From the NCBI GenBank assembly GCA_036397755.1, contig DASWII010000040.1, positions 1 to 55,145 on the forward strand: DNA of 55,145 bases. Direction: 5' to 3'. Below are positions 52,601-55,145 of the stretch, piece after piece. The notes beneath the pieces were generated by a model. The model ran no database searches and was not told where the DNA came from. It saw only the letters and a program-made list of their open reading frames with translations. This DNA comes from CAMYLY01 sp036397755. GTDB taxonomy: Bacteria; Gemmatimonadota; Gemmatimonadetes; Gemmatimonadales; GWC2-71-9. A program made the position numbers and the translations under genes. How positions within the stretch are numbered: position 1 is the stretch's first letter; every line of letters starts with the position of its first letter.

Positions 52601-53605
52601 TCAGTCAGACCATTTAAGGCTGCCGGAGGCTCGCACCTCGCCAACCGTGTCCCCGCGTGTATTGACGATCGGAAGCGAGGCGAACGGCGCCAGTGCATCG
52701 GGGGGTAAGATCTCGAGTTGCCTGAGTGCCGCGACCAGTGCCACCATCGCGGCACTCGCATCGCCATCCTCCACCTTGAGCGCCAGCCCCAGACCGCGGT
52801 CCACCAAGCCGACCCCGTAGACGCCTTCGGCGCCGACCTTCGACACCACCCGCCCGGGAAGCGCTCGCATCAACGCAGTGTCCAGCCTCCCCTCACCTGC
52901 CACCAGCTCGGGGTATCGCATCATCGCCTGCCGAACCCGCAGCGCCGGGTCGGACCCATCGGTGACCAGCCGCGCGTATGCCGTGGCCATGGCTCGAAGT
53001 GGAAGGGAGAACGCGATCACTCCGCAGCCATCGACCCCCGCTCCGAGTTCCGCATCCAAGACACCCGCCCATTCACGCACTTCCCGGCGCGCCGCCTGCT
53101 GAACCGGGTGATCGGGCTGATGGTAGCCGCGCGTTTCCCACCCGTGATGCAGGGCCAGGGACAGCATACCGGTGTGTTTCCCCGAGCAGTTGCTGGCGAG
53201 CCGGGACGGCGCCACGAGGTCCGTGCCGTCCTCGTGCGAGCGCGTGGCGGGCCCCAGCGCCAGCACCTTCCCCAGCGGGGGATGCGGCCCACAGACCAGC
53301 GCCTCTTCCGCCAGACCCAGTCGACCCAACCACGCCGCGACGCGCTCCACCTGACGCCGTTCCGAGTTGTGCGACGCGCACGCCAGCGCAAGCTCCGGCT
53401 CCCCAATGCCGAGTGCCTCCGTGGCCCCATCGGCGATCAGCGGCATTGCCTGAAACGGCTTGGCCGCCGATCGGACGTACGTCGGGAACGCCACATCGCC
53501 ACTGCCGGCGCGTACCCGGCCGTCGGCGTCCACGACGACCACCGATAGGCGGTGAACCGACTCGACGATTCCGCCGCGCGTGTTCTGTACCATCAGGCCT
53601 GGCAT
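52601..53605 (-). CDS. L-asparaginase II-type family protein (PF06089-like)
   Basis: 334 aa. VESVHRLSVVVVDADGRV, DVAFPTYVRSAAKPFQAMPL, ALACASHNSE, NCSGKHTGMLSLALHHGW and VDGCGVIAFSLPLRAMA match the thermolabile asparaginase family of Rhizobium AnsA-like proteins. It should hydrolyse asparagine. ATG 53605 has no Shine-Dalgarno; TACCTT lies 6 nt upstream, and Met at 53593 is an alternative start. Its upstream region is the heptamer repeat. Confidence 0.87.
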   Translation of the reverse strand: MPGLMVQNTRGGIVESVHRLSVVVVDADGRVRAGSGDVAFPTYVRSAAKPFQAMPLIADGATEALGIGEPELALACASHNSERRQVERVAAWLGRLGLAEEALVCGPHPPLGKVLALGPATRSHEDGTDLVAPSRLASNCSGKHTGMLSLALHHGWETRGYHQPDHPVQQAARREVREWAGVLDAELGAGVDGCGVIAFSLPLRAMATAYARLVTDGSDPALRVRQAMMRYPELVAGEGRLDTALMRALPGRVVSKVGAEGVYGVGLVDRGLGLALKVEDGDASAAMVALVAALRQLEILPPDALAPFASLPIVNTRGDTVGEVRASGSLKWSD

Positions 53606-53632
53606 GGGGGAAAGGTAATGGGCGCGGGGAGC

Positions 53633-53716
53633 GTGAAACGTGAAACGTGAAAGGTGAAACGTGAAAGGTGAAACGTGAAAGGTGATACGTGCAGCGTGCA
53701 GCGTACAACGTGCGGA
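53633..53716. repeat. 7-bp tandem repeat GTGAAAS, twelve units
   Basis: Units run GTGAAAC, GTGAAAC, GTGAAAG, then alternate C/G, then GTGATAC, GTGCAGC twice, GTACAAC and GTGCGGA, so the array drifts from GTGAAAC to GTGCRGC. It lies 28 bp upstream of the asparaginase start. Confidence 0.9.
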
Positions 53717-53873
53717 GCGAGTCGGGGCAAGCGAGCGTAAGCGTCGGGGGCGCGGTGCGGGGGGCTGGCGTGCGGGGCGCTGGAGACGTGAAGCGAGTCG
53801 GGTCAAGCGAGCGTGGGACGGGGGCGGGACGACGCAGGGCGGAGCGTGCAGCGTGCAACGTGCGGCGTGCAGC
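53716..53873. repeat. Longer duplicated block with second heptamer array
   Basis: AGCGAGTCGGGGCAAGCGAG (from 53716) recurs with one change at 53792, a 76-bp period. From 53846 to 53873 four more heptamers of the GTGCRRC type follow. The whole region is extremely GTGCG-rich. Confidence 0.7.
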
Positions 53874-54116
53874 GCCCCGCGTACCGCGTGCGGCGCCCCG
53901 CCGCGACGACTGATGCACAGAGGCCACAGCGCGGTACACTGCACAAGAGACATGTCTTCGCCGGCCTCGCCAAGCCGAGGGCATTCGTCGGTCATCTTCT
54001 GAAACCGTCACCGGCTTGCAACGATGTCCGTAAGGTGTTGTCGGGTATTGCCTTATACGTCCAATGCTCCCATCGCTGCGAGCCCACCGACTTCCTTGAA
54101 GCCAGGGTCCCTCTTC
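53874..54116. other. Non-coding gap before the PEP-CTERM gene
   Basis: No convincing gene is seen. It contains GC-rich repeat debris at the left and ordinary-looking sequence after 53930. Confidence 0.4.
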
Positions 54117-54132
54117 GGGCACGGAACCTGCT
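54117..54132 (+). promoter_or_regulatory. Sigma-54-type promoter upstream of the PEP-CTERM gene
   Basis: GGGCACGGAACCTGCT fits the consensus TGGCACG-N4-TTGCW with two mismatches; GG (54118-54119) and GC (54130-54131) have the required 10-bp spacing. The start codon is 79 bp downstream of the -12 element. PEP-CTERM genes elsewhere are known to depend on RpoN and PrsK/PrsR. Confidence 0.55.
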
Positions 54133-54210
54133 TGCTACTGGGCAGGACCGAGTGTAGTCTTCATTCCGTACCATGAGACGTTGTTGCATCCAGACCCAAG
54201 GAGAGTCATC

Positions 54211-54894
54211 GTGAAATTCATGCGCTACCTCACCCCGCTCGTGGCCCTTGCTCTGACGGCTTCGGCTGTCCATGCGCAGGTGCCGACGCCCACACCGTCC
54301 AGCGGCGAAGTCAAGTTTCTTGGGTTCAACGGTGCCAAGTACGATGATACGAACATCGACGTGGGGCCCGCGTCGTTGATGATTCAGTATCCTGGTGGCA
54401 AGGTTTTTGACGCGTTTTGCGTTGACTACTTGAATGGGATTGATCTCGCTCATTACACGGCGAACTTCACCAGTATCCAGGATCTCATCAGCAACGCCAG
54501 CAACCTGGATCGCGTGCGGTTCGGAAACCAAGCGGACGCGATAAGCAAGTACAAGAGGGCTGTGTGGCTCGCGACGCAGTTTGCGACCAACGCGCCCGGC
54601 GTGGGCAATGCGACCTGGGCTGGCATCCACGACGCACTGTGGGGGCAGTTCACGCCCAATCCACTCTGGGGCACCCTTGGCGATCCTTGGCTCACTGCCG
54701 CCGGAAACGCTGACCTGAGCGGTTTCAATTGGAACAACTGGGTGATCGTCAGTGACGCGAGCATGCAGGATCATGTTGGCGGCAATCAGGAGTTTCTCGT
54801 CTACGTGGCCCCTGAACCAGGCACAATCATCCTGCTGGGCTCCGGGTTGGTTGCCGTACTGGGTGCGGCCGTGCTTTCGAAGCGAATGGCGTAG
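54211..54894 (+). CDS. PEP-CTERM sorting domain protein
   Basis: 227 aa from GTG 54211 (AAGGAGAG ends about 6 nt upstream; ATG 54220 is an alternative). A signal peptide ends AVHAQ. The mature domain has AFCVDYLN, AVWLATQF and HDALWGQFTPNPLWG, reminiscent of other PEP-CTERM extracellular proteins. The C-terminus is PEPGTIILLGSGLVAVLGAA then SKRMA: the PEP motif, a membrane helix and a basic tail. An exosortase elsewhere would cleave it for surface or exopolysaccharide attachment. A strong terminator follows, so it is probably monocistronic. Confidence 0.9.
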   Translation: MKFMRYLTPLVALALTASAVHAQVPTPTPSSGEVKFLGFNGAKYDDTNIDVGPASLMIQYPGGKVFDAFCVDYLNGIDLAHYTANFTSIQDLISNASNLDRVRFGNQADAISKYKRAVWLATQFATNAPGVGNATWAGIHDALWGQFTPNPLWGTLGDPWLTAAGNADLSGFNWNNWVIVSDASMQDHVGGNQEFLVYVAPEPGTIILLGSGLVAVLGAAVLSKRMA

Positions 54895-54937
54895 AGGACC
54901 AAGATCGTCCAGTAGGCAGATTCCCGATGCACTCTCC

Positions 54938-54972
54938 GAGGCGGGCCGGGTAGATCCGGCCCGCCTCGTTTT
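54938..54972 (+). terminator. Strong intrinsic terminator after the PEP-CTERM gene
   Basis: GAGGCGGGCCGG and its exact complement CCGGCCCGCCTC flank a 6-nt loop and are followed by GTTTT. Stem of 12 bp. Confidence 0.92.
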
Positions 54973-55054
54973 GACGCACTTGTTGCGTTAACTTTCGATG
55001 CTCACAATCCCCGACGCTGACACCCGAGTATTCAACGTCAACACTCGAGGTCCA

Positions 55055-55145
55055 ATGACGCGTGGAACAGGTGACTTTCCTGGGCGGCTAGCCGGACCGA
55101 TCTACCTGGTTGCTTTCGTGCTGTGGCTGCAGCCGATGGTCGATT
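55055..55145 (+). CDS. N-terminal fragment of a membrane protein, cut by window end
   Basis: 30 codons from ATG 55055, with CGAGG 4 nt upstream. The visible part MTRGTGDFPGRLAGPIYLVA continues FVLWLQPMV, a first transmembrane helix, and runs open to the end. Proteins of exopolysaccharide or exosortase loci often start this way, but the fragment is too short to name. Confidence 0.4.
   Translation, partial: MTRGTGDFPGRLAGPIYLVAFVLWLQPMVD

Noticed and set aside
53633..53873. Possible CRISPR array
   Set aside because: Repeat unit is 7 bp with no spacers and no cas genes.
53600..53995. N-terminal extension of the asparaginase frame to 53995
   Set aside because: The extension is the translated heptamer repeat (FTFHVSRFTFH-like), not protein-like; homologues begin at the PGLMVQNTRGG-like segment.

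Overview
The window is a high-GC, gene-dense chromosomal segment of a Gram-negative-type bacterium. A protein kinase fused to a formylglycine-generating-enzyme-like domain, six-bladed-propeller lipoproteins, FadL-type and other outer-membrane barrels, RNase Y, Rex and a PEP-CTERM protein together suggest Gemmatimonadota. That assignment is an inference from gene content and not from a marker phylogeny.

Layout. (1) 59-4100, plus strand: Ser/Thr kinase-FGE fusion followed by two tandem secreted alpha/beta hydrolases. (2) 4101-7051: a recombined tRNA-Leu(UAA) locus. The intact tRNA lies at the left. A 191-bp direct repeat carries the tRNA 5' half plus the 3' end of the neighbouring lipoprotein gene and flanks about 2.2 kb of foreign, partly lower-GC DNA: a phage-terminase remnant, two membrane-protein genes and a small coiled-coil protein. 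No integrase is present. (3) 6963-16134: propeller lipoprotein, DUF4173 membrane protein, ClC chloride transporter, then an envelope cluster (FadL-like porin, SGNH lipoprotein, predicted barrel). (4) 30657 down to 16138, minus strand: a very long housekeeping run infC-rpmI-rplT-pheS-pheT-zapB-like-zapA-rny-folD-xseA-xseB-ispA-dxs-nadK-recN, mostly with 4-bp overlaps. It is headed by a good promoter, a leader attenuator and a probable CTG start for infC. (5) 46174 down to 30858, minus strand: mutS2-dnaG-zinc ribbon-recJ-rsmD-coaD-pta, then a partner-switching trio (STAS, anti-sigma kinase, GAF-PP2C phosphatase), then rsmA-rex-arcA-exonuclease-MBL hydrolase. A perfect Rex operator lies in front of rex. 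(6) 53605 down to 46532, minus strand: asparaginase, obgE, dprA, hemW, hrcA, dnaJ, HIT protein. (7) 54117-55145, plus strand: a PEP-CTERM protein with a sigma-54-like promoter and a strong terminator, and the first 30 codons of another membrane protein cut by the window edge.

Two signals deserve most attention. The first is the tRNA-Leu integration scar with orphan cargo. The second is a family of 7- and 8-bp tandem-repeat arrays, all intergenic. Four of the five lie directly at or after stop codons, and two of them actually supply the stop codon.

Start codons were chosen by ribosome-binding sites, operon overlaps and family alignment from memory. No database search was possible.
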